Of a stretch of DNA of 64,000 nucleotides, positions 33,506 to 45,319 are shown in pieces. Both the position numbers and the translations under genes were made by a program. The stretch's first letter is position 1. Each line of letters opens with the position of its first letter. Origin of the DNA: Xylogone sp. PMI_703 (Eukaryota; Ascomycota; Leotiomycetes); the NCBI GenBank assembly GCA_021399445.1, contig JAJTUQ010000002.1, forward strand, positions 2,170,001-2,234,000. The letters run 5' to 3'. Below the pieces are notes generated by a model. That model worked only from the letters and a program-made list of their open reading frames with translations. It was not told the DNA's origin and made no database searches.

Positions 33506-35565
33506 CCTGACAGATTGTCACAAGACAGGAGCAAACTAATCCGAAGTATGGAGATAATATGAAAGGCGCAGAGGCAGAGTCTGGGTGAATTGCAGAGAGA
33601 CGCTGCTTATTTCCCAGGTTTCGCGGACTGGACGGCGGTTTGGGAAGGAAGTACAAGGTACATACCGTACTGACGACAACGTCTGTGGCTGTGCGGTAGC
33701 CTTAAATCATGTGATCTCAGCAGTTAAACAAACCGCCTTTGCCATCACTTGTTTCTAGCCAACAAGAAACCGTTTCGCTATATGTATTATTTTCAAGATA
33801 ACTCTCGTCCCCAGATTATAGTATTCCAGAAGCATTACAATTAATCGGGCTTATACCACTAGTATTGCTTAATATGCTTAACAAATCAATATACACGTTA
33901 ATGCCTAAGGCATTTGGAGGGGTTATCATGATCCTTCTAATTTCAACCAATCGGTTCACTTCATTTCGCTCTTGGTGGAAGCGGGCATCTTGTACAACTA
34001 GGAAATGAGATGCCAAGATGTCAAGTCTTATGATACGAGAGATTGTATATTTGGTAATACAGAGATAAGGATGAAGGATTTGATGGTGTCTATTATAGAG
34101 TAAAATTAGCCAACCAGAAAGCCTGAAAACTCCGACAGATGTAATTGTAGACTTCCAACAATATGAGCACATGAGTCAGGCGAGCCAATATATGTCAAGT
34201 TTTCGTGAGGGATGACTATTAACTAACGAGGATATAATCATTTATTACTCAGGCTATTAGTAAATGATGTATCAGGCGGTAGTAAGTTCTACATATTATT
34301 ATGTCCATGTATTTGAAACCTCACGGTAATTGGACAAAACTCAATAAACGACGCTCTTATTGGTCAATTTCGTTTTTACAGCGTCACCTGCAGAAGTCGG
34401 TCATCAGCATAGAGAGTATACATACATCACATATTGTAATATGGCAGAAATATAGTAGGCATGGATTACTGTGAGTAAAGACATGTCGGGCAAAAGGTGC
34501 AGCGCAATCCATATAAAAATATTACTCCATACCGCCGCCTGGGAAGAATTGACGAGAGAGGGTCATTATACAAATAAAGAGATAACGCTACTGTGTTCGC
34601 AATTACCTCACTAATTACTGTCGGTGGGTAACGTAATCAAGGAGATCAGTGGATATGTAACCTCAAATCAGATACCTGATGCAGCGAACAGCCTGGCATG
34701 ATAGTATATGCTCGATTTTGCGGTGAATCTTTGGTGGTCTGTCTACCTGAGTGGCCGCGTCGGGTGTTCTGGTAGAGCAAGGGGGTGTGTAAATTAATTA
34801 ATCCTCCTATCCTATTCGTCAATGCGAATCTCAGATTGCTATGCGATCCTGGTTGAACTCATGAGAACCTCTCTCTATCAACTTTTGCACCTCGCATTAA
34901 GCTACCCAACAAACCTAAACTCAGGACGTTTCAAACAACATCGTTTAAATGCGCCGTTTCATTGCATGTTGTCAGCGCTATCAACATGATCTGTCACCAT
35001 ACTGGAGACCGTAAGGTTTTACTATCCCCACTCCAACTGCATTCCCCCCCAGTGGCGTAACAATGAGGATGAAAAGGGAGGCCATGGCAGTGAGATCTGA
35101 CAAAGACTGCAAATACCTTATTTTCTTACTTTTATGGAGAAATTATCCACGGTATAGGGGATTGGTCAATCAGAGCACTGAATAAGCTTGTTTATTCTAC
35201 CAGGGGGATGCATTTAGGGGGGCATAGTAGTTCAAAACTACTACGATGCGCACAGTATCCGATCCCTGTGCCACACAGTAAGATTTTACTGTCCTGTGCA
35301 CCTATCATTGAGGTACATGGACACCGCTATTCTAGGTATATTATGTCAAGCTATAGCTCTTCAGCTCGATAAGATAATCTAGCCGCATAAAACAGACTTT
35401 GCTTCTACTGCTTCGAAAGTACTCAATTACCGAATCAGTTTAACTGAGATATCGACAACCTCACCTCGTCTCGGGACCATTTGAATTACTTGCATGCCTC
35501 ATTGTTATATCAGAAAAGCTATTTGACAAGACGGTACTTTTATGCGACTATAGTACACAGAAACC
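33506..35565. other. 2-kb intergenic region with two small hairpins
   Basis: No gene is supported. TAGTAGTT-CAA-AACTACTA at 35225-35243 is a perfect hairpin with 8-bp arms. ACAGTAA-GATT-TTACTGT at about 35274-35291 follows 30 bp later. The sequence between 33.8 and 34.7 kb is AT-rich without frames. The region is divergent promoter space for genes at 33505 (-) and 35566 (+), possibly with remnants of a small transposon. Confidence 0.45.
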
Positions 35566-36293
35566 ATGGACAGTCAAAAATCAGCATTACCTTTGAATGG
35601 AACCGCCGGGCTGGGCTCAACCTTGAGGCTGGAGCCTGCTACTTTAGAAGACATTCCAGCAATCACCGAACTCTGGTATCTTGCGTTCGCTGAAATGATG
35701 TCGGCCTTTTTCCCTGATACCCCTGGGGTGCGGAAGTGGTGGGATGAAGCCAACACAAGTGATATGATCAATAAGCCATACCAGAAATATATGAAAGTGG
35801 TGGACACAGCGAGTGATGGAAAGCTGATTGCGTACGCCAAATGGGACTTTGCTACTGTAGAGGAGCGAGGCCCTCGATTCCCACCCTGGCATGAGGATAT
35901 GCCTGGCGAGAAGGTCACAAATTTCTTTGCTGGACTTGAGACCGAGAGGAAGAGATTGGTTGGCCATGGAAAGAATTGCTGTAAGAGGAGCCTTTTTTCA
36001 CCAGATTACACTTCTTATGGCCTTTGTTGAATGTTAGGTCAGAATAATTGGCAGCTAATGATTTCGCAGACCTAGATATGTTGTGTACGCATCCGGACTA
36101 TAGAAGAAGAGGGGCAGGTTCTATGCTCGTGCAGTGGGGCTGCGAGGAAGCCGATAGGAAAGGAATTCCCGCATACATCGATGCCAGCAAAGACGGCGCC
36201 AAGCTCTACAAGAAGTTCGGCTTCATTGATCAGAGTGATCCCAAGAATACGTCTGAGGGTATCGCCTCGATGGTGAGATATGTAAGGAATTGA
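35566..36293 (+). CDS. GNAT-family N-acetyltransferase, 2 exons, 212 aa
   Basis: Acetyl-CoA-dependent N-acetyltransferase; the substrate is unknown. Exons are 35566-35980 and 36070-36293, totalling 213 codons. The intron (gtaaga...tcgcag) joins KNC to YLDMLCTHPDY, giving the GNAT beta4 strand just before the acetyl-CoA-binding loop RRRGAGSML (Q/R-X-X-G-X-G/A type). The N-terminus LRLEPATLEDIPAITELW is the typical beta1-alpha1 start. KLYKKFGF near the end is the conserved helix and strand that closes the cofactor site. No targeting signal. Similar fungal proteins are often annotated as small-molecule or drug acetyltransferases. Confidence 0.88.
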
Positions 36294-36706
36294 AGACTCT
36301 GTACGGACCTGAGGATAAAACCCGGTAGATACTCAAAGTTATAGATTTATTGACCATCTATGTATTTCATAAAAGCATACACCAAAAGGAAGATAGAAAA
36401 TTAAAATAACAGACACATATAAATACGAACATATCAATCATGTCTCACGATGTGTATTCTTGCAAGGGTGAGAAGGACGGCCCAGGTTCTTAAGCCCCCT
36501 CGCCCGAACAACCCTGCATCTCCAAAAGCTCCGAAGATGCCCCGCAGCAAATCTAGAATTTCTTACACTCACCTTTTCCTCAACTTCCATACGCCATCTA
36601 TATCACAACCCCTGTATTCCTCCCAATCCACAAAAGAATACCCCAGAAAAGAAAAAGGAAGAAGCAAGACAAACAAGCCAGGGGTGCACACAAGCAAAAA
36701 CCAAAA
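36294..36706. other. Intergenic region with overlapping non-coding frames
   Basis: About 410 bp between the GNAT stop and the Alb1-like start. It holds the GNAT 3' flank and an A- and C-rich leader. The open frame starting at 36450 overlaps the next gene out of frame and is rejected. Confidence 0.5.
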
Positions 36707-37087
36707 ATGCCATCCCGCTCCAACCCCAACGTCCCTAGCAAGAACCGCCGCATCGCCAACCGCGCCAAAGCGCAGAAGAAGAAAGCCCAGAGCGGCATCA
36801 GGAAGAATACGCGCGGAAAGGCAGCCAGCAGCGTGTTGCATCCCACGAGCGGGCCCCTGGCGCCCGTGTCGGCCAAGAAGGCTAGGAAGCTTGAGAGAGC
36901 GCGACATCATGCTCGACAGCGGGCGCTGGAGAAGGAGGTTGAGGAGAGGGAGGCGCGTGGGGAGGGGCAGATGATGGATATGGATATGGAGGATGGTGAT
37001 GGGGCGAAGGGTGGGAAGAAGAGTGCGAAAGAAGGGAAGAGTAAAGAGGTTGGGGAGGAGGGGATGGATGTTGATGATGTTGCTTGA
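36707..37087 (+). CDS. Alb1-like 60S ribosome biogenesis factor, 126 aa
   Basis: Small, very basic protein with an acidic C-terminal part, resembling yeast Alb1, the partner of Arx1 on pre-60S particles in the nucleus and cytoplasm. Visible similarities are the basic start (NPNVPSKNRRIANRAKAQKK), the core SAKKARKLERARHHARQR (compare yeast SKKRAKKIERN), and the MDMDMEDG acidic segment, followed by Lys-rich sequence ending in EEGMDVDDVA. It is intronless and short. The identification rests on composition and pattern, not a clear fold, so another nucleolar or ribosomal-assembly protein is possible. Confidence 0.55.
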   Translation: MPSRSNPNVPSKNRRIANRAKAQKKKAQSGIRKNTRGKAASSVLHPTSGPLAPVSAKKARKLERARHHARQRALEKEVEEREARGEGQMMDMDMEDGDGAKGGKKSAKEGKSKEVGEEGMDVDDVA

Positions 37088-37661
37088 GTGGTATGGAGGA
37101 GTTTTGGTCTCTGGAAAAAAATGTTCGGGCATTGGATGGCGTTTAGAGGAACTGGGATGGAGTTGTGAACTGCAGCATCTTGTGGTATTGGGTATGGGCA
37201 GGATATTAAAAGCAAAATTCGATTCAGTATCAAAAGGGTAGACCTGGAGTAGGTGCTCATACTAGTACATGAAATTATATAATGGAAGTTAAGAGTTTGG
37301 GTACCCGCTGGCTTCTAGTTGCTGTAATTTCTAGTTCGAGATTACAATATCAAGGCATGAATACTCAGGACACGGAAGAGAATGCAGGTGTCTTCAATCT
37401 ACTCTACCAACAAAAGCATGAAAGACCCATGCAATAACACTGCTATGACAATTACAATGACTTAGGACATGAGACAGAAGGAGATGAGAGCCCCACTTCT
37501 GTAATATGAACGCCAACCGAGGAATGCCCCTTTCCTAATCCTCCCTCTGCAATTTTCGGTCTCTGCTACCAACCCAACGCCAGCTTTAACAACAATCATG
37601 AATAGAACCTGCTCAGCAGGCAACCTAAGTATCTTCCGTCTAGTCAACTTTTCCGTTCTCT
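37088..37661. other. Converging 3' flanks, no gene seen
   Basis: About 570 bp between converging stop codons. The short minus frame 37462-37647 lacks any feature. Confidence 0.5.
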
Positions 37662-39223
37662 TCAGTTTCTGAGGGTATCTCGCTTCATAGGTGGTGGAGG
37701 TGCTGGCTTCTTTGCTCTGGGAGGCGGAGGTGGAGGCCCTTTCCTGTTGGCGCCTGCATTTGCAGCATAGGTGGCATTCAGGCTTCCCTGGCTAGTAGCA
37801 GGGCTCACGCTTCGTTCACGATAGCTACGATCGGGACTAGCGCTGTTGAATGTGCTATCATCGGAGGGATCGCTGAACAAATCTGCAGGGCCGGTATTGA
37901 GACGATTCGTGGAAGGACGGAGTTGAGCGCGCAAACTGCCCACATCTGCCGGGATTGTATTCTTTCTGCTTGGATTCGGCGTGCTGCTGCCAGATCCCGT
38001 TTCACGGTATATAGACGTAGGGCCTTGGAATGTCTGGGAACGGGCATAACTAGGGCGATCGCGGGCAGGGGATGAAGGGGTTAGGTGGTCATCACGCTGC
38101 GCGCGGCTTACGGAAGTCTCTAGCCGATTGCTCGACGGGACTCGACCTTGAGAGCGGATGGAGGGTCGCACTGGAAGTTCCGGTTCAGGCTCATCGTGAG
38201 TGACGAATCGGTCGTTGTATGAGTGAGCGGTGTTGGAGCGAGAACGTCCTGCTGGTCGGCGCTGGTCTCGTTGAGGAGAGGTTGACCTAGTTCTGAGTGT
38301 TAGGAGTCATGTTAGAGTAGAAATTTGCGTATAAAAGAAACTTACCCAGCTGGCCAATCCCTCTTTAGACGGAGGAGTTCTTCGCGGCATCTCTCATGAT
38401 ACTCCAGTTCAGCTTCTAAGAAAGCGCCAAGATCAGCCACGCTGTCGGCCTCAGCTTCTTTGATATCTTGCATTCGACGGAAGACATCTTCGCTAGACTC
38501 TTCGTATTTCGCTTTCTGAGACCGTAGCTCTTCTTCAACCCTGAAATCTTCTTTCTTTGCCTTTTGCATTTTGGAAAGCGAAGCATCATATGCGAGACGT
38601 CTATTTTCGAGCTTCTTCCGTGCAGCCTAGAGAGTTCCTTTAGTTGTTGATCCCAGTTTGAGGATTATGGAGAGGCATACTTGGTATTCTTTCATCATTG
38701 CCAGAGAACGCTCCAGCGATTCGAGCCAGCCAGTAGTCACATTGGCGACAAAACTCTCTTGAATTCGGGCAATTCTGTCATTGGCTCTACCCATAGCTAT
38801 TCGTCCTGTTTTAGCAATGCTTCCCTTACAGATCCAAAGTGGCTTAAAACTTACCAATAAGACAATTTCCAAATTCTGAATCCGGCTCAAAATCTTCACC
38901 ATGGTGCGTCATTGCCTGACCGAGGTACTGAACTGGCAGAATCTTCTCCCTGTCCCCCATCTCATCGCGCTTTGAAAGAGACTTGACGTAGACAGTCATT
39001 GATTTGTGGAGCTTCTCCATTCCTAGAGAACATAGTTTAGCACCGTTCGAGGAACCAGATAGTAAAAGTATTGTATTGATGGCTTACCTTCATGCCGTAG
39101 AGTCATCTCTACCTCTAATTCCTTGAATTCATCAGAAACGGCCGTCTTGGACTCCGCGCCCATCTTCTCCCCCGCCCATTGCTTGACCCTGTCAAGCTTT
39201 TTGGATATTAAGCTCGTCTGCAT
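37662..39223 (-). CDS. Endophilin-like BAR-domain protein with Pro-rich tail, 5 exons, 441 aa
   Basis: Cytosolic membrane-curvature protein. Minus-strand exons are 39223-39088, 39022-38855, 38796-38681, 38626-38346 and 38286-37662, summing to 442 codons. Residues about 1-235 form the BAR coiled coil: KKLDRVKQWAGEKMGAE, FKELEVEMTLRHEGMEKLHK, MGRANDRIARIQESFV, then the charged segment AARKKLENRRLAYDASLSKM and FLEAELEYHERCREELLRL. Residues about 240-441 are disordered, Ser/Arg-rich, and end in two poly-Pro runs with Lys (PPPPPPRAKKPAPPPP), a likely ligand for SH3 domains. No SH3 domain of its own is seen. The probable role is endocytosis or septation, inferred from the family. Confidence 0.85.
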
Positions 39224-42111
39224 CTTGTCGTTATGTTTCTTTTACGTGAAATGGTTGAGTATCCAGGAGTGTATTGTCACACGATATTCCGTTTGGAGGG
39301 ACACCGTCACCGGAATCTGCGGTTTTTGGGTGATTTGCGACCGCGGGGTGAAATTAGCCCAAGTGCAAGCAAATAACAATCAGCGAGAGACTTTTGCAAT
39401 GCACCACCAACAAAGTATATAAGATAGAGGCAATCGGTAGTAATCAGAAATCGGCCAGCCACCGCTTTTTTGCCAGAATTATCCCAAAATCTCGAGTGGC
39501 TGTGGCAAGAGAAATGTACTCCGTAAAGGTGTTTGCAATAATATGCTGGCAGTAGCGACAGGTCGGACCACCGTAGAGCGGGGAGGACTGGACCAACAAC
39601 GAGTGACCGGGAAGGGTGGGAGGTCACTATCCACGCTCGCGAGACCAGCGACGAGCGAATGAGTGTGGAGTCTTGGGCGCAGAATGGATGTCCAGCAGCC
39701 GGTGGAGGGACCCCTGAGTAGCGTGGCTGGAGAAAGGCCGCGTAGTGCAGCGACTCCGTGGTCCAGAAGCAGATATCGGTGGGCAGGACGGTGAGCAAGG
39801 CCTGGAAGGGAAGCTCGGAGATTTTCTGCGAGATTAGACGGCTGGATGGAGAACGAGGGAATAGGTACTCCGTAGGATATAGAACGAAAGAAGTTATTAA
39901 CGAAGCGGACGAAAGAATGAATAAAAATGATGATATGATAGGGATAGATGAACTGAAGACGAATATAAAAGGGGAAAGGAGGTTTTAAGTTTGGAAGAGA
40001 AAGCAGGTCCCAAGTTTCGAGACAAGCTCGCGGCTACTCTCCTCGCCAGTGGTAGCGGTAGCGTCTACCTTTGGTGGATGTGCTGGATCCTTGGGATTAT
40101 CTCAGGGCTGGCAAAAGGCGCGCCGTGGTACTCTTTTTCTTTTTGTATGCTGCTGCTCTTCGTATCCAGCGACTTGTGACAATGGCCAAACTGCATAGCT
40201 GGTTCCAATCATCACCATCCGCGAGGCCATTCCCGGCGAACCTCACCTCATCATCGACATAATTAGGATTGTCGAGTCATCTCTGTGCCCTCTGCATCCC
40301 TCGAGCATCGCAGAGAGCTGCAGAGCTACTGGCCGCGACCACCAGTTTCGAAAACCGCCCAGCAAGATCCAGAGCGGTTCCAAGATGCGTTTCCATCAAA
40401 CCATCAAAGCGTTCCAGAATGTCGCAACACCCGCCAACCGCCATACACCCTCTTGAATGGCCGAGAAGGCAGATGACGACGGAGCGGCTTCCACGGCTTC
40501 TGTTCCTGCGGCCTCAGAGCCAACCGCCCGCGTGGAAGGAGAGGTAGCATCGCGGTTAGCAGGGCTTGACCCAAGTCAGCTCCTTTCCCCTTCTGCGGAT
40601 GCCTCGGCCACAGTCACCACTGTGCAATTGCAGTGGTACACAGGAATAATGCCCAGGATCTTGTCGCGCGCTTTATGAATACGGACATAGCCACTCGCAA
40701 TTTCACTTTCTTCCGTAGGCTCCGAGAACGATAATGCGTATCTCTATTTCGGTTCCTGAAGAGATCTTGCTCTCTATTCCCTTCCGTGCTCCTTCCCAAG
40801 TGATATAATCGTCAAGGAACCCCCAAGTTTATTACCTAGTCATTTTCAAGAAGGATATATTAGATAAGTTAGATAATTTGCTAGAATTCTCGATTCTGCT
40901 CCTCGAAATATGCGCTCTAGTTTTGTTTGAATTCACTTACGTGAAAGGTAGGAGTGGGGATTGCATACCAAGTGTGGTAACAGCTGCATATCTTTTTGGC
41001 TCTCCCTTACTGCAACAGGTTCGCAATTGCAGAGTATCGAAAAATCCCTGCATTACCTCTCTTGTTACACTGCCTTTCTTCTCTAATATCCAGTATTTGC
41101 TTGTTGTTCCTATCATGCCCATTAGAATTTATCTTGGTTGATTCTCTGTTGGTATAGTGCCAGCCTCACCAACAGTTTCTCGTTATTTTACTTGGCGTTG
41201 GAATCCATTTAACAAAATATCAACTACTCAGTCAGTTCAAGTTTCGCCTAGAGAACAGCCAGGCTAGTGTTGCTGTTGCTATGTTCATCCATAGCCTATC
41301 TCGTAAGCAAGGGCATTGGCTTCAATTTTCCAGTGTGTTGTGGTCAACCCGCAATGTATGTATGACCTTGCAACAAGATGGAAGAGTTTTATAGCCTGCT
41401 CATCTAGATGGGTATCTCAAGGAAGAGGCTCTATCCTTTCCACATGACAATGCCAGCATTACTCTACTCTCTTGAAATGTAGCATAGTCAAATGTATCGT
41501 CTATAGGGACCATTCTCCTTCTACAAGCCTCTTCTACACAAAAATTGATCACATCAATTTTTGTTCCTTCACAACAAATGCCAAAAAGAACAGAAAACTC
41601 AAAGAAAATAAACAAACACAGTATAGGTCCAAATAACAAAAGAGTTCGGGCCATACAGCTATCGCTTCATGGCCTGTGCTGTATGCCCTACATCTCCCCT
41701 AATATACCAGTGTTTCACCACTATTAGGATTGGCTCCGTTATCCCACCTCCAGAACAGTAATTGACCTGACACTCTGCCATGAGAGGCGCTATTTACTGT
41801 TCCTTGCACATGTGTTGCTTATTTGGGTTTATATAAGAAGGCAGTGGCGTTAGGGGATGGGTTGTGAAGCGCTAGCGTGGACATGACCGATTGTGTACAA
41901 TACTCATCTGGTCGTAGAGTATTTTATGGGGATTATAGAAAATTAGTCTCCTGGAGAATGCGGAAGAGTCAAAACAAGGGTATATCATGTGTTTACAACT
42001 TCAAAGTGAGCAGCATCAAATGTTCTAGAACCGCCGAATGCATTTAGCTATCTTAGTACAGGAGGCATATGGCACAAATCGTATGTTCTAGCACTATTTC
42101 CCTTGCCTGTC
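39224..42111. other. 2.9-kb intergenic region, one uncertain coding fragment
   Basis: Upstream sequence of the BAR gene and the 3' side of Rpt2. TACTCCGTA occurs at 39517-39525 and 39866-39874. Apart from the uncertain fragment at 40457 and a small minus frame at 41400-41654 (hydrophobic start LLLFGPILCLFIFFEFSV, 84 aa, unsupported), no gene is apparent. Confidence 0.45.
40457..40729 (+). CDS. Uncertain small gene or fragment
   Basis: An open frame starting at 40457 begins MAEKADDDGAASTASVPAAS, an acidic, Ala/Ser-rich start of normal fungal composition. A different frame just downstream (about 40640-40729) reads NAQDLVARFMNTDIATRNFT followed by FFRRLRER, which looks like genuine protein. A splice could join them (for example gtcagc to ttgcag near 40578-40636), but branch and donor signals are weak. 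I do not recognise the family. It may be a short real gene with an intron or a decayed one. Confidence 0.3.
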
Positions 42112-43674
42112 TTACAAATACAGTCCCTCGGGTTCACCCTCACTCTTAGTCTTCAGGACACGCTCCCTAGCAGCCCTAAAATCCGCCATCTGTACCCTCA
42201 TACGTCTTTCACGTAGTGCCATCAGACCAGCCTCGGAGCAAATAGCCTTGATATCGGCGCCAGAGAGATCATCCTTCTGATTAATGAATTCTTCCAGGTC
42301 AACGTCTTCGTTCAGTGACATCTTAGAAGTATGCAGGGTGAAGATCTTCCTCTTGGTAACTTGATCAGGGTTCTCAAAGAGAATCTTTCGATCAATACGC
42401 CCGGGACGGATAAGAGCAGGATCTAACGTGTCGATCTTGTTGGTGGCCATGATGACCTTCACGTCTCCTCTGTCATCGAAACCATCCAATTGGTTGAGAA
42501 GCTCCAACATGGTTCGCTGGATTTCTCTTTCACCTCCAGAGGTAGACTCATATCGTTTGGTACCGATGGCATCAATCTCGTCTATGAACACAATGGAGGG
42601 CGCATTTTCGGCAGCAACCTTTGGACTGGGTTAGTATTATGCATTTCCAATTTAAAAAGGGGACCTGATATTACCTGGAAAAGTTGTCTAACAAGTCGAG
42701 GGCCATCACCCAGATACTTTTGAATCAACTCACTTCCAACAATACGTAAGAATGTTGCGCTCGTTTGGTTTGCGACTGCCTTCGCAAGAAGCGTCTTTCC
42801 AGTACCCGGAGCACCGTACAGAATAACACCTTTTGGAGGTTTGATACCCATCTCTTCATAAAGCTCGGGGTGGAGCAGTGGCAATTCAACTGACTCTCGC
42901 ACTTCTTGGATCTGGGATTCCAAGCCTCCAATATCTGCGTACGATTCCGTAGGCGCCTTATCAAGTTTCATAACTGACACCAATGGGTCGGCATCATCCG
43001 TCAAAACTCCGACAATGGAGACTGACTTGTGATGAAGTAAAACACTTGCTCCAGGCTCCAGCAAATCTTTGTCGACGAAAGACATGATAGAAACGTAATA
43101 CTCTGGGCCAGTAGTGCTCGACACAATAGCGTGATCATCATCAATCATCTCTTCCAGAGTACCAACTCCCATTGGGCTACCCCGCATATCATCGACTCGT
43201 CCTCTCTCATCCGCATTTCTGTCTAATGCATCTGGGTCGCTTGCTGTTGGGCCGCCTTCCTTCGCGGCTTTTGCCTTCCTCAGCCTTTCCTGATTCTCTA
43301 CATATTCCTCTTCCAAGAGTAGATGGTCATGGATTCGCTGCATGCGCAGATATCTTAGCTTACATCTCGATGTTGGATAGACCGCAGGAAGCTTTGCTGA
43401 AGCACTTGGTCCAGCCGCCTTGCGCTTCTTTCGGCCGATGCGAGTTGTTGGTCGTGGTGGTGGCTCGTACTTGGGCTTCTCCTTCTGAAAGGCCAAAGAC
43501 GTCAGCATCTAAGTCTGCTATTATCGATTAAAGAACCAAAATACCTTCTTATCTTTGTCGTCCTTATCCCCTCCTTGACCAGGCCCTCCGAGTCCGGACT
43601 GTTGTTGTCCCTAGAGATATACAAGTCAGCTTCATTTGCCATCAATGTTATCTGTGGGAGGGTAAAAATACCAT
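42112..43674 (-). CDS. rpt2: 26S proteasome regulatory ATPase Rpt2, 4 exons, 461 aa
   Basis: AAA+ ATPase of the 19S base that unfolds substrates and opens the 20S gate. Minus-strand exons are 43674-43672, 43610-43545, 43484-42675 and 42618-42112, totalling 462 codons. Exon 1 codes only the start ATG; splicing gives [10 protein letters not shown], an N-myristoylation-type start as in yeast Rpt2. Then come a basic Pro-rich stretch, the coiled-coil [10 protein letters not shown] region, the OB domain, Walker A GAPGTGKT, Walker [12 protein letters not shown], the arginine-finger segment [20 protein letters not shown] and the C-terminal HbYX-like end GLYL that docks into the 20S alpha ring. The Ubc1-type gene next door is divergent. 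Confidence 0.97.
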
Positions 43675-44493
43675 GGCAAGGTCAGTCCTTCAAGGTTATC
43701 TCCAGTACCACGGTACAGATTTTAGCTCAAATGGAGATGTTAGATTTGCACCGGTGGATAGATTCGAGGTTTTGTGATGAAGAATGCAAAAATGAGGGCT
43801 GTTTGTAATGACAGCTACAGCTCCAAATAGAGGTCCACGACCTTCGGTAGGCGACAAGGAACGCGAATTCAAGGCGCTCGGACACTAATACTGCTTACAT
43901 AAACAAGCTGTCACAAGCTTTGTGCCTTGAATATAGGGCTTACAATGCATGTTGACCACTTATTCAATGGGGATCAACTCCACTGTCTGGAGCCTTTACC
44001 GTTTATTGTTCGAGACAACAAGTTCTTCATGGCATAGCAATCCAAACAAGTGTTTTGTAATTAAAGAACAGCCCAAATAGGCCTTCAATCCGATTGACCC
44101 TAAGCCTTACCCCTCCATACTATCTATTTTGGTGTTTACCCCGCCAATCGTTCGAGGAGCTCGGAGCGCTCTCTCCAACTACATGTAAGGTTTCTACTTA
44201 CTTTTTACCTATTTGTTTCTCCTTTTATACCACCACTCCAATTTCATAGTCGATTAAACATCTTGTGTGCTGAGTATTTCTGCCACCAGCAAATAGAAGC
44301 GAGTCGAATCCTGGGGAAGACTGCACAGCCTCGAGTCAACATACCTCTGTCCTTACGATTTACGAAGAGCCACACCTTAGTTCAAATATATCCTCAAACT
44401 ACCTCCACAAACTACGCAAATAAAAGAGACCAGATAGGTATATAGATCTCGGGAAAACCAGCACCGAAGTTTCCTTGTGTTCGTAGCCGCAAA
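43675..44493. promoter_or_regulatory. Divergent promoter between Rpt2 and Ubc1 genes
   Basis: About 820 bp between divergent start codons of two ubiquitin-proteasome genes. I did not find an exact copy of the yeast Rpn4 element (GGTGGCAAA). No further gene is seen; the small frames here have no support. Confidence 0.55.
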
Positions 44494-45319
44494 ATGGCAT
44501 CCTCCAATCGCCTTCGACGTATTGCCAAGGAGCTCGCAGATATTCAAAATGATCAGCAATCTCAAATCTTTGCTCAACCTGCCCATGGCGACGATCTAAC
44601 ACACCTTTTGGCCTCCTTCCCGGGCCCGCCAGACACACCATACGAGGGCGGGCGATATGTGGTGGACATCAAGATTCCAAATGAATATCCGTTCAAACCT
44701 CCCATAATGTACTTTCAAACGCTTCTCTGGCATCCGAATGTCAGCAGTCAGACTGTATGTATATTTGAGGAGAAGTCTGGGAAGTTCAAGAGCTGATGGT
44801 TTTTAGGGTGCAATTTGTCTTGATACATTAGGTTCAGCCTGGTCCCCGGTTCTAACGATCAAATCCGCGCTCTTATCTCTTCAGTCTCTTCTCAGCACGC
44901 CAGAGCCAAAGGATCCACAAGATGCAGAAGTTGCTAGCATGTTGATGAACAACCCCCACCGGTTCCAACAGGTAGCACGTGAGTGGGCTATCAAACATGC
45001 TGGGGCTCCCAAAGACGCAAAATGGACGTCAAACCTACCCCCACCGGTAGAAGCAAAGAAGAAGCCGAGGTCTCGAGAAGAGGAGCTAAGAAGGTAGGTC
45101 CATACTATATTTTCTTTGCTCGGACGTTCACTAATTTATACTAGATATCAGGGCTACAACAAAGACCTAATCGATCGATTCGTAAATATGGGGTTCGACC
45201 TCGACCGTGTAGTGGAGGCATTCAACTATGTCAATATTGACAGGAATAACGGGGAAGATTATGAGCTTGAAGAGGCGTATATGGGAGACATTACTGCGAG
45301 ATTGCTTGGAGAGCCGTGA
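44494..45319 (+). CDS. ubc1: Ubiquitin-conjugating enzyme E2, Ubc1 type with UBA domain, 3 exons, 240 aa
   Basis: Class II E2 that takes ubiquitin from E1 and extends K48 chains with partner E3s. Exons are 44494-44754, 44807-45093 and 45145-45319, totalling 241 codons. The UBC fold starts at RLRRIAKELADIQND. The HPN motif is in LLWHPNVSS, and the active-site Cys follows in GAICLDTLGSAWSPVLTIKS. EPKDPQDAEVA matches the Ubc1 subfamily closely. A Pro/Lys linker leads to the C-terminal UBA domain (YNKDLIDRFVNMGFDLDRVV). Length and architecture fit yeast Ubc1 (215 aa) and human UBE2K (200 aa). Confidence 0.95.

Noticed and set aside
36450..36974. 174-aa open frame overlapping the Alb1-like gene
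   Set aside because: It is a shifted frame of the Alb1-like gene and its leader, rich in Arg and Pro only because of codon composition.
39307..39798. 163-aa minus-strand open frame
   Set aside because: It has no domain, its composition follows the local sequence, and it overlaps the leader region of the BAR gene.
41400..41654. 84-aa frame with hydrophobic N-terminus as a secreted peptide gene
   Set aside because: Only the hydrophobic start supports it; there is no intron, no typical cleavage site and no family, and it lies in the 3' flank of Rpt2.
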